Position numbers and translations under genes: made by a program. From Planctomycetia bacterium (GTDB lineage: Bacteria > Planctomycetota > Planctomycetia > Pirellulales > Thermoguttaceae), in the NCBI GenBank assembly GCA_030527105.1, contig JAUNBK010000028.1, forward strand, positions 1 to 40,059: a DNA stretch of 40,059 nt, written 5' to 3'. Shown piece by piece: positions 1 to 8,314 of the stretch. Numbering within the stretch: position 1 is the stretch's first letter; each line of letters begins with the position of its first letter. A model generated the notes under the pieces. It worked only from the letters and a program-made list of their open reading frames with translations, did no database searches and was not told where the DNA came from.

Positions 1-53
1 TGCGCAAGCTCCAACGGCGGACGGAACGGGAAATTTCAACGCGAAGTATTATA
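1..53 (-). mobile_element. MITE-like 106-bp element, truncated by window edge
   Basis: This is the last half of the 106-bp repeat described at 5993-6098, in the opposite orientation. It shares the CCAACGGCGGACGGAACGGG core and ends in GTATTATA at 46-53. The left part lies outside the window. It sits 30 bases before the start codon of the subtilase gene but does not supply that gene's ribosome-binding site. Confidence 0.75.
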
Positions 54-82
54 TAGTACTTTCAAACAGAGGAGAGAACGAC

Positions 83-3000
83 GTGTCCTTTTTAAGAAAC
101 GCAGAGAGAATCAGGCGCAACTCCCCGACGGAGTACAGGTCTCCGCAGTTTCAACGCAGAATCCTAAAATTCGAGCCGTTGGAAGAACGAACCTTATTGA
201 ACGCCTCACCCTTAGGAATTGAATACAACACCTCAGCCTCGGTCGATCTGGAAATCGACTTTCAAGAGGAACGTGTGGAGACGGACGTCGTTGAGATTAC
301 GACGAATCTGATTCTATCGACAATTTCGGAAACCACGGAAAACAAAACTGCGGGAGCGAACTTAAACGACCCGGTGCTCGAAATTCCCGAGTATGACATT
401 ATTTCCTCGTTCGAACCTGCGCAGGTGCCGATTCTCCAAATGACGCAGGCGACGGACGCCATCGGTCTGATCGAATACCGGACGGACGATCGTTTTGAGA
501 ACTTCAACGGCGCGGGCTACTCGGTAGTCGTTATCGACTCAGGAATCAACTCCACACACGACTATTTCAAGGATGCGGAGGGAAATAGCAGAATCGTTTA
601 TCAATACGATTTCGCGGACGATGATCCAGACGCAACGGATTTCAATGGGCACGGTACACACACCACAAGCATCGCGGCAGGGTGGGGGGAATATGGCGGA
701 ATCGCTCCAGAGGCGAATATTATCGCGCTCAAAGTCTTTGGGGACAGCAGTCTCGCGGCGTATTCCTCCGATATTTCTGAAGCGCTGCAGTGGGTCATTG
801 AGAACCAGGACGAATACAATATCGTGAGCGTGAATATGTCCATTGGGAACAACCAAACCTATTCCTCTCCGCCAGTGAACGCCCCCTACACGAGCGAAAT
901 AGACACCCTCGCTGAGAATGGCGTAATCGTCTGCGTCTCCTCGGGGAACGCGTTCTACAAAGCCAATAGCCAAACAGGGTTGAGCAGTCCCGCGATCCAT
1001 CCAAGTGTGGTTTCTGTCGGCGCCGTCTACGATGCCAATGTAAGAAGCCGATACTACGCCAATGGTGCGCGCGCATATTCCACGGACGTCGACCGGATTT
1101 GCCCTTTCACCAGCCGCCATCCAGAATTGCTGACCATAATGGCTCCAGGAGCCTTGAGCACTTCCGCGTGGATTGGTTCCGACTCCATTGTCGCGACGAA
1201 CTCGGGGACCAGCCAAGCCTCGCCAGTCGTGGCAGGTGCTGCGGTTCTCGCCCAGCAGTTGGCGAACGAATATCTTGGGCGATCGCTCACGGTTGCCGAA
1301 TTCAAGGAATTGATTCAAGAGACTGGCGACCTCATTTTCGACGGGGACGATGAGGACGACAACGTCGAAAACACAAACGCGTACTATAAGCGCATCAACG
1401 TTTATAACCTTGCCGAGGCGATTTATGAAATGCGTTATAGCGATGTGGGCGACACGCTCGCGACCGCCAAAAATGTTCCGCTGCCACGCGCAGAGGTTCT
1501 CCCCGACACTTCGTATAGCAAAGTCGAGAAAATTGGCAACGGAACTGCCGATGCGAAGGATGTCGATATGTACAAAGTGCAGATGGATGTTGGCTTTACA
1601 TACACGTTTGCGACCTCGCCCCACACGGAAGAAACGGCGGTCGACACCTACTTGCGCCTGTTCGACGCGGACGGGGTGGAGATTTTGGTTAGCAACGATG
1701 CGGAGGGCGAAAGCCACGCACTTTTGACCTACCAACCGACCGTGGCGGGGGAGTATTATTTAGGGGTTTCGTCCAATGGGAACAGGGAGTACACGGCGAC
1801 AACTGCCGCTTCCGGAACCGACGGCGCGACGGGCGATTATCTCCTCGCTATCACGCGCGAGTGCATCCTTGAGCCTCTCAACGCTCCCATGTCTCTCAGC
1901 GCAACGGCGTTGGGAACCGACGCCATCCGTGTCACGTGGGATGCTGTCCCCAATGCGAGCGGCTACACTCTCGAAATCGCGCAGGACGAGTCCTTCACGA
2001 TCGGCGCGAAAAAATACGAAACTTCCTCCGCATCGAGCACTTCCGCGAGAATCTTCAATCTGAGCGCCAACACGACCTACTATTTCCGCATGACCACCGT
2101 CGGAACAGGACTCTACAAAAGCTCGGAGGTTTCGGAAGTCGTCTCTGCCACCACGGACAAAATCACGCTCGCCACGCCGACGCTTGTCGTTGTGCCTGCG
2201 GGGAATTATGAGATCAACGTCACGATCGGCACGGTACAATCGGCAACGGCGTACCAACTCGAGTATTCGTTGAGCGAAGATTTTACCAACGCCACCATTG
2301 ACACTTACGACTCAGCAGGGGAAAAGACGATTTCGAGCCTCGAACATGGAAAACTATACTACTTCCGCGTCCGCGCACTCGGCGGGGAGAGTGCGAATTC
2401 GTCCGACTTTTCGAGCCTTCAGACTGGCTACACGTCGTTCCTCGCGGAGAAGGAGGTCGCCTCGACGGTCGTGACGACAGCACTTGATATCGTGAACGAG
2501 TACGATGGTCTGATTTCGCTTCGCGAGGCGATTTCTTATGCCTCGGCTGGGGACACGATTTCCTTTGACGAGTCGATGATAAATCAAACAATCACGCTCA
2601 ACGGAACGGAATTGCGGCTCGATAAAGCGGTTGGCATCGATGGAAACGGGATGAATATCACGATCGACGCGGGTTTTGAGAGTCGGGTTTTGAATATCGA
2701 TTTCAACTCGAGAACGCGAGTCGTTATTGCTGGTTTGACGTTCGTGAACGGGAAAAATGACGCTGCGGCGGGAGTTCGGATCGGCAAAAACGTGAGTTAC
2801 GTTACGCTCGTCAATTGCGTGGTTGCCAAAAACGACGGCGACGGAATTACCTTAGAGAAAAACAACGCGCTGACGCTCACGAACTGCACGATCGTGGGGA
2901 ACTCCGGCGTCGGCGTGGATGGCGGGAAACTTTCGTACGTTATTAATAATTCAATCATCTCGAGAAATCTTGCATTCGATATCGTCGGCAGAGCAAACGT

Positions 3001-4486
3001 GACCAACAGCCTCGTCGGCACGCGCGACACGTCGCAGAGACAGACGCTCAGAAACACGCAAGTTGGTGTCGATCCGGGGTTTAGCAATTTGCCGAGCTAT
3101 GCGACCTACGACGAGTGGCGCGCGGCGGCAGTGGCGGCAGCAACGGCGGATTGGGACTTGACGCTGAGTGCCACATCGGCGGCGCGAGATGCGGGCGACG
3201 TGAAATTATTCACGAATACCGGTATGCCGCAGACGGCGGACGACGCGCTGGGGAATGCGAGAATTTCCGGGTCGAAAATCGATATCGGCGCTTGTGAATT
3301 CCAAGAAAACACGATAAATTCCCCTCAACTTTCCGTTCAGAAGGCTGGCTCCAAAATCGTTGTGAGCTGGGACGCTGTCCCTTTCGCAACGTCGTACGTC
3401 GTGAATTATCGCGTCGCGGGCGCAACGAGCTGGACGACAAAAAACCTCAGGTCGAACGGGACGTCGCTCACTATCTCGGGTCGAGTTGGGAGCACGTACG
3501 AAATTCGTGTCGCTGCCGTGTCGTCCGAGGGGAACTCAAAAGCCGCCACCGGGAGCGTGACGTTATACGCACCGCTTACGACGCCGAAGCTCGCGTCGAT
3601 CAAGAATGCGCTTGCGGACGACGCGTTTGCGATCCAAGTGACGAATTACGCCTCGCACTTGGAAAAAGATGCCGCGACAATGACCATTGCGCTCAACGGC
3701 GAGAGTGTGTCGTTCGATCTTGAAAATCACAACGGCGATGCGGATTTCTCGGGCGGAGAGACCGTAAAATTTGAGGCGGGAGTCTTGTATTTCGCCAACC
3801 TGGCAAGCTACACGAACTACAAGGTCGAGGTGATGTTTGCCAACGACCGAAGCGGCTCTGCGTTTGTGAGTACCAGCGTTCGGACGACGAAAGCGACTTT
3901 CGATATACCGATTATTACGAACGTAAAAACCTTGAGCGCAACGGAAATCGAAGTTTCGTGGGAAGCGGTGACCGGGAAAAATTCGAGCACACTTGCGACA
4001 AACTACACTATTCAAACTAGCACGGACGGCAAAACGTGGCGCTCCGGTGCGACGACCTCGCGAGGTGCCACGACCTGCGTCCTCAAGCGTCTCGCAAGCG
4101 GCACGGAGTACCAAATCCGCGTTATCGCCGCTGCCGATCGAACGTTCCTCGCCTCGGAGCCGAGCAAGTTCGTCCCCAAGACAACTGCCGTTGCGACCCC
4201 GACGATAAGCAGCGTGCTGAGCCGTTCCGTCGGAAGTGCAGCTATTTCGTGGAATAATATCAAGGGTGCCGCGAAATACGAGATTCAGTACCGTGCTGCG
4301 GGGAGCGACACGTGGTCGCCCTCCATTGAAGTAGATTCGACGAACGCGCGGAGTTATTCACTCACGATCGACGATCTCACGAGCGGGGCGAAATACGAGT
4401 TTCGAATCCGCGCGATTTCCTCTATTTTGCCTGACGTTTTGTCGTCCGGCTGGTCTGGCGTGAAGACACTGTGGAGGGTGAGGTAG
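83..4486 (+). CDS. Secreted subtilisin-family protease with Fn3 and beta-helix domains
   Basis: A 1467-residue secreted serine protease of the S8 family. Residues about 26-41 carry FEPLEERTLLNA, the LEPR-XLL-type N-terminal motif found on large exported planctomycete proteins. The protease domain spans about 145-400 with catalytic D152, H190 (NGHGTH), oxyanion N289 and S377 (GTSQAS). A pre-peptidase C-terminal (PPC) beta-sandwich follows at about 455-590, then two fibronectin III repeats (about 600-780), a right-handed beta-helix (about 795-1075) that opens with a LREAI motif and ends in DIGACEFQ, and further Fn3 repeats to the end. The start is GTG at 83 behind AGAGGAGAG. No PEP-CTERM or membrane anchor is visible, so release or attachment through the domain arms is inferred. 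It probably digests extracellular or surface protein; the substrate is unknown. Confidence 0.93.
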   Translation: MSFLRNAERIRRNSPTEYRSPQFQRRILKFEPLEERTLLNASPLGIEYNTSASVDLEIDFQEERVETDVVEITTNLILSTISETTENKTAGANLNDPVLEIPEYDIISSFEPAQVPILQMTQATDAIGLIEYRTDDRFENFNGAGYSVVVIDSGINSTHDYFKDAEGNSRIVYQYDFADDDPDATDFNGHGTHTTSIAAGWGEYGGIAPEANIIALKVFGDSSLAAYSSDISEALQWVIENQDEYNIVSVNMSIGNNQTYSSPPVNAPYTSEIDTLAENGVIVCVSSGNAFYKANSQTGLSSPAIHPSVVSVGAVYDANVRSRYYANGARAYSTDVDRICPFTSRHPELLTIMAPGALSTSAWIGSDSIVATNSGTSQASPVVAGAAVLAQQLANEYLGRSLTVAEFKELIQETGDLIFDGDDEDDNVENTNAYYKRINVYNLAEAIYEMRYSDVGDTLATAKNVPLPRAEVLPDTSYSKVEKIGNGTADAKDVDMYKVQMDVGFTYTFATSPHTEETAVDTYLRLFDADGVEILVSNDAEGESHALLTYQPTVAGEYYLGVSSNGNREYTATTAASGTDGATGDYLLAITRECILEPLNAPMSLSATALGTDAIRVTWDAVPNASGYTLEIAQDESFTIGAKKYETSSASSTSARIFNLSANTTYYFRMTTVGTGLYKSSEVSEVVSATTDKITLATPTLVVVPAGNYEINVTIGTVQSATAYQLEYSLSEDFTNATIDTYDSAGEKTISSLEHGKLYYFRVRALGGESANSSDFSSLQTGYTSFLAEKEVASTVVTTALDIVNEYDGLISLREAISYASAGDTISFDESMINQTITLNGTELRLDKAVGIDGNGMNITIDAGFESRVLNIDFNSRTRVVIAGLTFVNGKNDAAAGVRIGKNVSYVTLVNCVVAKNDGDGITLEKNNALTLTNCTIVGNSGVGVDGGKLSYVINNSIISRNLAFDIVGRANVTNSLVGTRDTSQRQTLRNTQVGVDPGFSNLPSYATYDEWRAAAVAAATADWDLTLSATSAARDAGDVKLFTNTGMPQTADDALGNARISGSKIDIGACEFQENTINSPQLSVQKAGSKIVVSWDAVPFATSYVVNYRVAGATSWTTKNLRSNGTSLTISGRVGSTYEIRVAAVSSEGNSKAATGSVTLYAPLTTPKLASIKNALADDAFAIQVTNYASHLEKDAATMTIALNGESVSFDLENHNGDADFSGGETVKFEAGVLYFANLASYTNYKVEVMFANDRSGSAFVSTSVRTTKATFDIPIITNVKTLSATEIEVSWEAVTGKNSSTLATNYTIQTSTDGKTWRSGATTSRGATTCVLKRLASGTEYQIRVIAAADRTFLASEPSKFVPKTTAVATPTISSVLSRSVGSAAISWNNIKGAAKYEIQYRAAGSDTWSPSIEVDSTNARSYSLTIDDLTSGAKYEFRIRAISSILPDVLSSGWSGVKTLWRVR

Positions 4487-4611
4487 TCCCACGTCGCCCG
4501 CATGAGTCGCCTCCCTCAGAGGAATGAGCAGAAAGGTGGACGAGCATTATAAAGTACGATAAATATAGATTCCGCGCGGCACAAGGGGCTTGAAGATACC
4601 CTTCGAATGAG

Positions 4612-4655
4612 AAAAAAAGGAGTGTGCCTCAAATCTTGTGAGAAGCACGCTCCTT
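4612..4655 (-). terminator. Rho-independent terminator of the SUMF1-fold gene
   Basis: An 11-bp stem pairs 4617-4627 with 4645-4655, allowing one G-T pair. On the minus strand it is followed by a run of seven T. It lies 39 bases past the stop codon of the minus-strand gene at 4694. Confidence 0.8.
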
Positions 4656-4693
4656 GAACGATCAAACACCCCGATTGGGGAAAAGCGCGAGGG

Positions 4694-5878
4694 CTATTGC
4701 TGCTGGCGCGCGTTAAGTTTCATATAATCCAACGCAATTTGCGGATCCGGCTCAAACACTGCCGCCTCTTCCGCCGTCGGAACCTCAAGCGGACGCACGA
4801 CGCGGAAGCCTACCTCTTTCGCGGAAGACTCGAACCAAATGCTTTTCGGAATCTGCGGGTCGTCGTTGTTCCAATTCGTGTTGGCGGCAAAACGAACGGC
4901 ACTACGCAGGTTCTCGGGATCGTCATAATACGAGCCACCGCGCGCGACGCCGAAATAGCGTTTGCGACCTTCTGTGGAGAAACACGGGTTCGAAACGGTC
5001 TTGCCGTCTGCCGCATCAACCATCTGCTGGTAGCTATCGAGTTTGTACTCGTCCATGCACCACTCGCGCACGTTGCCGTGCATGTCGTAGAGACCCCACG
5101 GATTTGGATCCTTCTGTCCGACTTTTTGATATTTGTCGTCGGCATTATCATAATACCACGCGTAGTCGTCCATATCGTCCGGGTCCTCGAAGCTATAGGG
5201 CGTGTCCGTCCCGGCGCGGCAAGCGTATTCCCACTCCGCCTCGGTGGGGAGTCGATAATAACGCCCGGTTTTGACGCTGAGCCACTTGCAATACATCTGG
5301 GCGGCATACAAAGACATCGCAATCGCAGGTCGCTTGTCTTTTCCCATGTCGAACGTCATATCGGTGTACGGCTTGGTCGGTCGAATGATGCCATCCGCCA
5401 GCGTTTCATAGGGAGTGGCTTCAAAACCGGAGGTCTTGCGGAACGTCATTTCGAGATCCATCGCCCAGGCTTCGTATTCCGCCCAAGTCACTTCGCACTT
5501 GCCCATCCAGAAAGGAGCGACTTCCACTTCGTGCTGAGGAGTCTCGGAGGCGTTGTCGATCGCGAGATACTCGTCAGTATCGACACCGAACTCGTCCAAT
5601 TCATCCTCGGTCGCTCCCATGAGAAATTTGCCGCCCGCAATCGGAACCATGTCGAACGTGATGTCGGTTCCAGCGATATATTCGGTGTATTCTTTCATGT
5701 CGGCTTCCGTTTCGGCGTCGGCATTTTCTACCGCTCTCGGACCAAGCTCCGTAATCAAATCGATTGTGTTCAATCTCCACGGTCGTGGGGCTTCCTCTTC
5801 GGCAGCATAAGCAACACCACCGAGCACTACCGAGCACAACGTCGCAACGCTCAAGACCATTCGGCTGGATTTCAGCAT
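4694..5878 (-). CDS. Exported SUMF1/FGE-fold protein lacking the FGE cysteines
   Basis: A 394-residue protein with a signal peptide (about 1-25, ending GVAYA) and a formylglycine-generating-enzyme-like (SUMF1, C-type-lectin-like) domain at about 76-363. Typical blocks are IAGGKFLMGA, RLPTEAEWEYACRAG, LYDMHGNVREWC and GFRVVRP. In true FGE the stretch after RGGS carries the two active-site cysteines; here it reads RGGSYYDDPENLRSAVR with no cysteine, so it is not expected to mature sulfatases. A binding or structural role outside the inner membrane is more likely. The start chosen is the ATG at 5878, six bases after AAGGAG; an upstream ATG at 5884 touches that site directly. It is transcribed alone from the promoter at 5925-5953 and ends at the hairpin at 4612-4655. 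Confidence 0.9.
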   Translation of the reverse strand: MLKSSRMVLSVATLCSVVLGGVAYAAEEEAPRPWRLNTIDLITELGPRAVENADAETEADMKEYTEYIAGTDITFDMVPIAGGKFLMGATEDELDEFGVDTDEYLAIDNASETPQHEVEVAPFWMGKCEVTWAEYEAWAMDLEMTFRKTSGFEATPYETLADGIIRPTKPYTDMTFDMGKDKRPAIAMSLYAAQMYCKWLSVKTGRYYRLPTEAEWEYACRAGTDTPYSFEDPDDMDDYAWYYDNADDKYQKVGQKDPNPWGLYDMHGNVREWCMDEYKLDSYQQMVDAADGKTVSNPCFSTEGRKRYFGVARGGSYYDDPENLRSAVRFAANTNWNNDDPQIPKSIWFESSAKEVGFRVVRPLEVPTAEEAAVFEPDPQIALDYMKLNARQQQ

Positions 5879-5924
5879 AAACATCTCCTTGTAAAAGGTA
5901 CTTTGACAAAACAATTTTGCCCGC

Positions 5925-5953
5925 ATTATAACCCAAAGCGAAACACTTCGCAA
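5925..5953 (-). promoter_or_regulatory. Sigma-70-type promoter of the SUMF1-fold gene, with a C-rich tract upstream
   Basis: On the minus strand TTGCGA (5948-5953), a 17-bp spacer and TATAAT (5925-5930) precede the start codon at 5878. A run of C7-T-C5 (read on the minus strand, 5954-5966) touches the -35 hexamer. Confidence 0.7.
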
Positions 5954-5992
5954 GGGGGAGGGGGGGAAAGCGTGCCGCCAAATTTTGGTGGT

Positions 5993-6098
5993 TATAATAC
6001 TTCTCGTTGAAATTTCCGGTGCCGTCCGCCGTTGGAGCTACGCACCACGGCTCGCAATGCGTCGCATAAAACGGGAATTTTAAAGGAGAACGAGTATA
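5993..6098 (+). mobile_element. 106-bp MITE-like element, intact copy
   Basis: The reference copy of a dispersed element that begins TATAATAC and ends GAGTATA. The first 31 bases of one end and the inverted first 31 bases of the other agree at 23 positions by hand count, so it has long imperfect terminal inverted repeats and could fold as one hairpin. Both ends fall at TA. The right end carries AAAGGAG, a good ribosome-binding site, seven bases before its TATA terminus. No coding capacity. It lies upstream of the SUMF1-fold gene and 200 bases before the next promoter. Confidence 0.8.
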
Positions 6099-6302
6099 AA
6101 ATCGGTAAAAAGGATGTTTTGACCCATCCGAGCCGAGAATGAAGCGAAGCGTAGTACTGGGTGCACCACGCGACTCTCCCATCCGCCTAGAACCGCAGGC
6201 TGCGCCCTTCGTTCACGGCTCCAGAGAATCTTGAACGCAAAAATTTTTTGAAGGTCCACTCGTGTCTCAAAAAAATTTTTGTGAGTGACGAAGTTGAGCG
6301 CC
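6099..6302. other. Intergenic stretch with an AT-rich hairpin
   Basis: No gene is supported here. An inverted repeat pairs 6238-6251 (CAAAAATTTTTTGA) with 6267-6281 (TCAAAAAAATTTTTG) around a loop of 15 bases, with one bulged base. It stands about 20 bases upstream of the -35 box at 6303, where no upstream transcript is known to end, so a regulatory or DNA-structural role is as likely as termination. Confidence 0.5.
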
Positions 6303-6331
6303 TTGACAACACGCCGCTCGTGTGTTATGAT
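6303..6331 (+). promoter_or_regulatory. Near-consensus sigma-70 promoter
   Basis: TTGACA (6303-6308), a 17-bp spacer and TATGAT (6326-6331). It leaves a leader of about 80 bases before the DUF1080 gene at 6420. Confidence 0.8.
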
Positions 6332-6419
6332 GGTTGTGTGAAGCGAAAAGAGTGCGTCCTCCCAAAGGCGCGTTCTTTGTATCGTAATGTCAAATTATTT
6401 TTATCGCAAGGAGTACACA

Positions 6420-7115
6420 ATGCGGAAGTCATTTGTGAGTTTGTTTGTTGTCGCGCTCGTTTTTTCATGCGGGAGCGCGTGGGGAGTGGAGCCGCCGGAA
6501 GGGTTTGTCGCCCTGTTTAATGGGAAAGATTTGAGCGGTTGGAAGGGTTGTCAACGTGATTTTCGTCCCTACGCACTCTTGGAGATGTCCGACGAGCAAA
6601 GGGAAGCGTTCTATGCCAAAAATGAGGCGGAATTCCAAAAAAGATGGACCATCGAAAATGAAGAGTTGGTGAACGACGGCAACGGTCCCTACGCTTCTAC
6701 CGAAAAATTCTACAAGGACTTCGAGCTGCTTCTCGAATACAAAACCGTTCCTCTCGCGGACAGCGGCGTGTATCTTCGTGGGACGCCACAAGTCCAGATT
6801 TGGGACACTCGAAAAGAGGGGGGAAAATGGGGAATCGGCGCTGACAAAGGCTCCGGCGCGCTTTGGAACAACAAGGATAACGCTCGATTTCCGCTTGTCC
6901 ATGCCGACAAACCGTTCGGCGAGTGGAACTCCATGCGAATCATTCTCAAAGGCAACATCGTGAACGTTTGGCTCAACGGAAAGCAAACCGTGAAAGATAC
7001 GCCCATGGAGTATTTGTGGGATCGCTCCAAGCCGCTGCCAGCAGAAGGTCCGATTCAGCTCCAGACCCACGGTGGTGAAATTCGTTGGCGAAACATCTTC
7101 ATTAAAGAATTGTAA
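6420..7115 (+). CDS. Secreted DUF1080 protein (3-keto-disaccharide hydrolase family)
   Basis: A 231-residue protein with a signal peptide (about 1-22) and one DUF1080/3-keto-disaccharide hydrolase domain, a concanavalin-like beta-sandwich. Family blocks seen are GFVALFNGKDLSGWKG near 28-43, FELLLEYKT, DSGVYLRG, a WNSMRIILKG block and a terminal IRWRNIFIKEL. Planctomycetes carry many such proteins; characterised relatives act on 3-keto-glycosides or bind glycans, but the substrate here is unknown. The start is ATG 6420, five bases after AAGGAG; an upstream in-frame ATG at 6387 has no such site and would put extra residues ahead of the signal peptide. It is a single-gene unit with its own promoter (6303) and terminator (7137). 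Confidence 0.9.
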   Translation: MRKSFVSLFVVALVFSCGSAWGVEPPEGFVALFNGKDLSGWKGCQRDFRPYALLEMSDEQREAFYAKNEAEFQKRWTIENEELVNDGNGPYASTEKFYKDFELLLEYKTVPLADSGVYLRGTPQVQIWDTRKEGGKWGIGADKGSGALWNNKDNARFPLVHADKPFGEWNSMRIILKGNIVNVWLNGKQTVKDTPMEYLWDRSKPLPAEGPIQLQTHGGEIRWRNIFIKEL

Positions 7116-7136
7116 AACATCTCACCAGGTGCAAGG

Positions 7137-7173
7137 GAGCGTCGAGGGAGACTTTTCTCGACGCTCTTTTTTC
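7137..7173 (+). terminator. Rho-independent terminator
   Basis: A perfect 10-bp stem (GAGCGTCGAG at 7137-7146 with its complement at 7157-7166) closes a 10-base loop and is followed by a run of T. It ends the DUF1080 transcript. Confidence 0.9.
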
Positions 7174-7213
7174 CGCGCACATCTCGCTTGGGGTGCGCGC
7201 AAGTGGAAAGTGA

Positions 7214-8062
7214 TCAAAAAATACGCAAGCTCAAGTTGGCAAAATGGCTCTGCACCATCTCGAAATACTCTGGCAAAAGCTCGATACCAATGGTCTTCCT
7301 TCCCATGCGCTCGGCGACGATATTCGTGGTGCCCGATCCCATGAATGGGTCGAGAACGACGTCTCCTTCCCTCGTAAACAACTTGATGAACCACTCGGGC
7401 AGGGACTCTGGAAAAGCGGCGGGGTGCTTTTTATTGCTGCATTCCGTGGCTAAATGGAGTACGTTCGTCGGGTACGCCATGTTTCTCTCCAACCAATTGG
7501 AGATATTTTTTCCGAATCCGCTCCCGACTTTGGAATTATCTCGAGTTTTATCCGTCTCGCTGAGATTTTTCAAGCGTGATTTCGCCCAATCTCCAGTAGG
7601 AACCATGACTTCGTCCTGATACATGGAAAAGCGTTTCGTCTTATTGAATTGCAGCAATCTTTCCCACGCATCCCGGAAGCGATTTGGCCACTTGCCTGGG
7701 TAGCAATTTCGCTTGTGCCAAATGAATTCCTCCGTCCAGAGCCAGCCGCGCTGCTTCATAGCGAGAATAAGCTCCATCACGTACGTGCAGCGTTCTCCAT
7801 TGCACGCTTTCTCTTTGATATTCAGGACAAAAGTCCCGGACGGTTTCAATACACGCAGCATTTCCTCGGCGCGGGGAAGAAACCACTCAACGTATTCGTC
7901 CACCGGGATACCACCGTACGTATTTTTTCTCTGATCTGCGTAGGGTGGCGAAGTGAAAATCAAGTCCACCGAATTGTCGGGGAGCGTCTTCATGATTTCC
8001 AAACAATCGCCCAAACGCAAATCGACGCGCCCTGCTCGATTTTCTTGTGCTATCGAGGTCAT
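7214..8062 (-). CDS. Site-specific DNA methyltransferase (N4/N6 type), orphan
   Basis: A 282-residue amino-methyltransferase of the N4-cytosine/N6-adenine family. Catalytic motif IV is TSPPY at 37-41, and the AdoMet-binding motif I is DPFMGSGTT at 238-246, near the C-terminus; this order is that of the beta class. SPPY is compatible with N4-cytosine methylation but does not settle the base. No endonuclease gene lies beside it, so it may be solitary. The ATG at 8062 is chosen because AAAAGGAAG precedes it and motif IV then lies at the usual distance; the frame stays open upstream to 8302 but that part is translated repeat. Its upstream region consists of the tandem 106-bp elements at 8075-8283. 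Confidence 0.9.
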   Translation of the reverse strand: MTSIAQENRAGRVDLRLGDCLEIMKTLPDNSVDLIFTSPPYADQRKNTYGGIPVDEYVEWFLPRAEEMLRVLKPSGTFVLNIKEKACNGERCTYVMELILAMKQRGWLWTEEFIWHKRNCYPGKWPNRFRDAWERLLQFNKTKRFSMYQDEVMVPTGDWAKSRLKNLSETDKTRDNSKVGSGFGKNISNWLERNMAYPTNVLHLATECSNKKHPAAFPESLPEWFIKLFTREGDVVLDPFMGSGTTNIVAERMGRKTIGIELLPEYFEMVQSHFANLSLRIF

Positions 8063-8074
8063 GAAACTTCCTTT

Positions 8075-8180
8075 TGTACTCGTTCTCATTTGAATTTCCG
8101 TTTTGTGCGGTTCTGATGCAAGCATTTTCAGCGAAGCAAAAATGCCGGTGAAGCGGAATTTTATAGTGCATAGGGTATAT
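8075..8180 (-). mobile_element. Diverged copy of the 106-bp element
   Basis: Starts TGTACTCGTTCTCATTTGAA, clearly related to the TATACTCG end of the family, and its second end meets the next copy at TATA (8178-8181). The middle is diverged. Taken as full length it shares TA with the copy at 8178-8283, making a tandem pair. Its end is 12 bases upstream of the methyltransferase start codon. Confidence 0.55.
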
Positions 8181-8283
8181 AATACTTCTCGTTGAAATTT
8201 CCCGTTCCGTCCGCCGTTGGAGCTACGCACCACGGCTCGCAAAGCGTCGCGTAAAACGGGAATTTTAAAGGAGAAAGAGTATA
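8178..8283 (+). mobile_element. 106-bp MITE-like element, intact copy
   Basis: Same length and ends as the copy at 5993-6098, beginning TATAATAC and ending GAGTATA. It includes AAAGGAG near the right end but no gene starts after it on the plus strand. Confidence 0.8.
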
Positions 8284-8314
8284 AACGACGATGAGTATAC
8301 ACTCATCAACACAC

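Noticed and set aside
539..1735. 398-codon minus-strand frame inside the subtilase gene
   Set aside because: It lies fully opposite the catalytic domain, with no motif.
4697..6010. 437-codon plus-strand frame opposite the SUMF1-fold gene
   Set aside because: No motif or ribosome-binding site; the minus strand codes a clear SUMF1 domain with promoter and terminator.
8178..8302. Extended N-terminus of the orphan methyltransferase reaching into the 106-bp element
   Set aside because: The extra 80 residues are translated repeat sequence; ATG 8062 has a ribosome-binding site and gives the usual family length.
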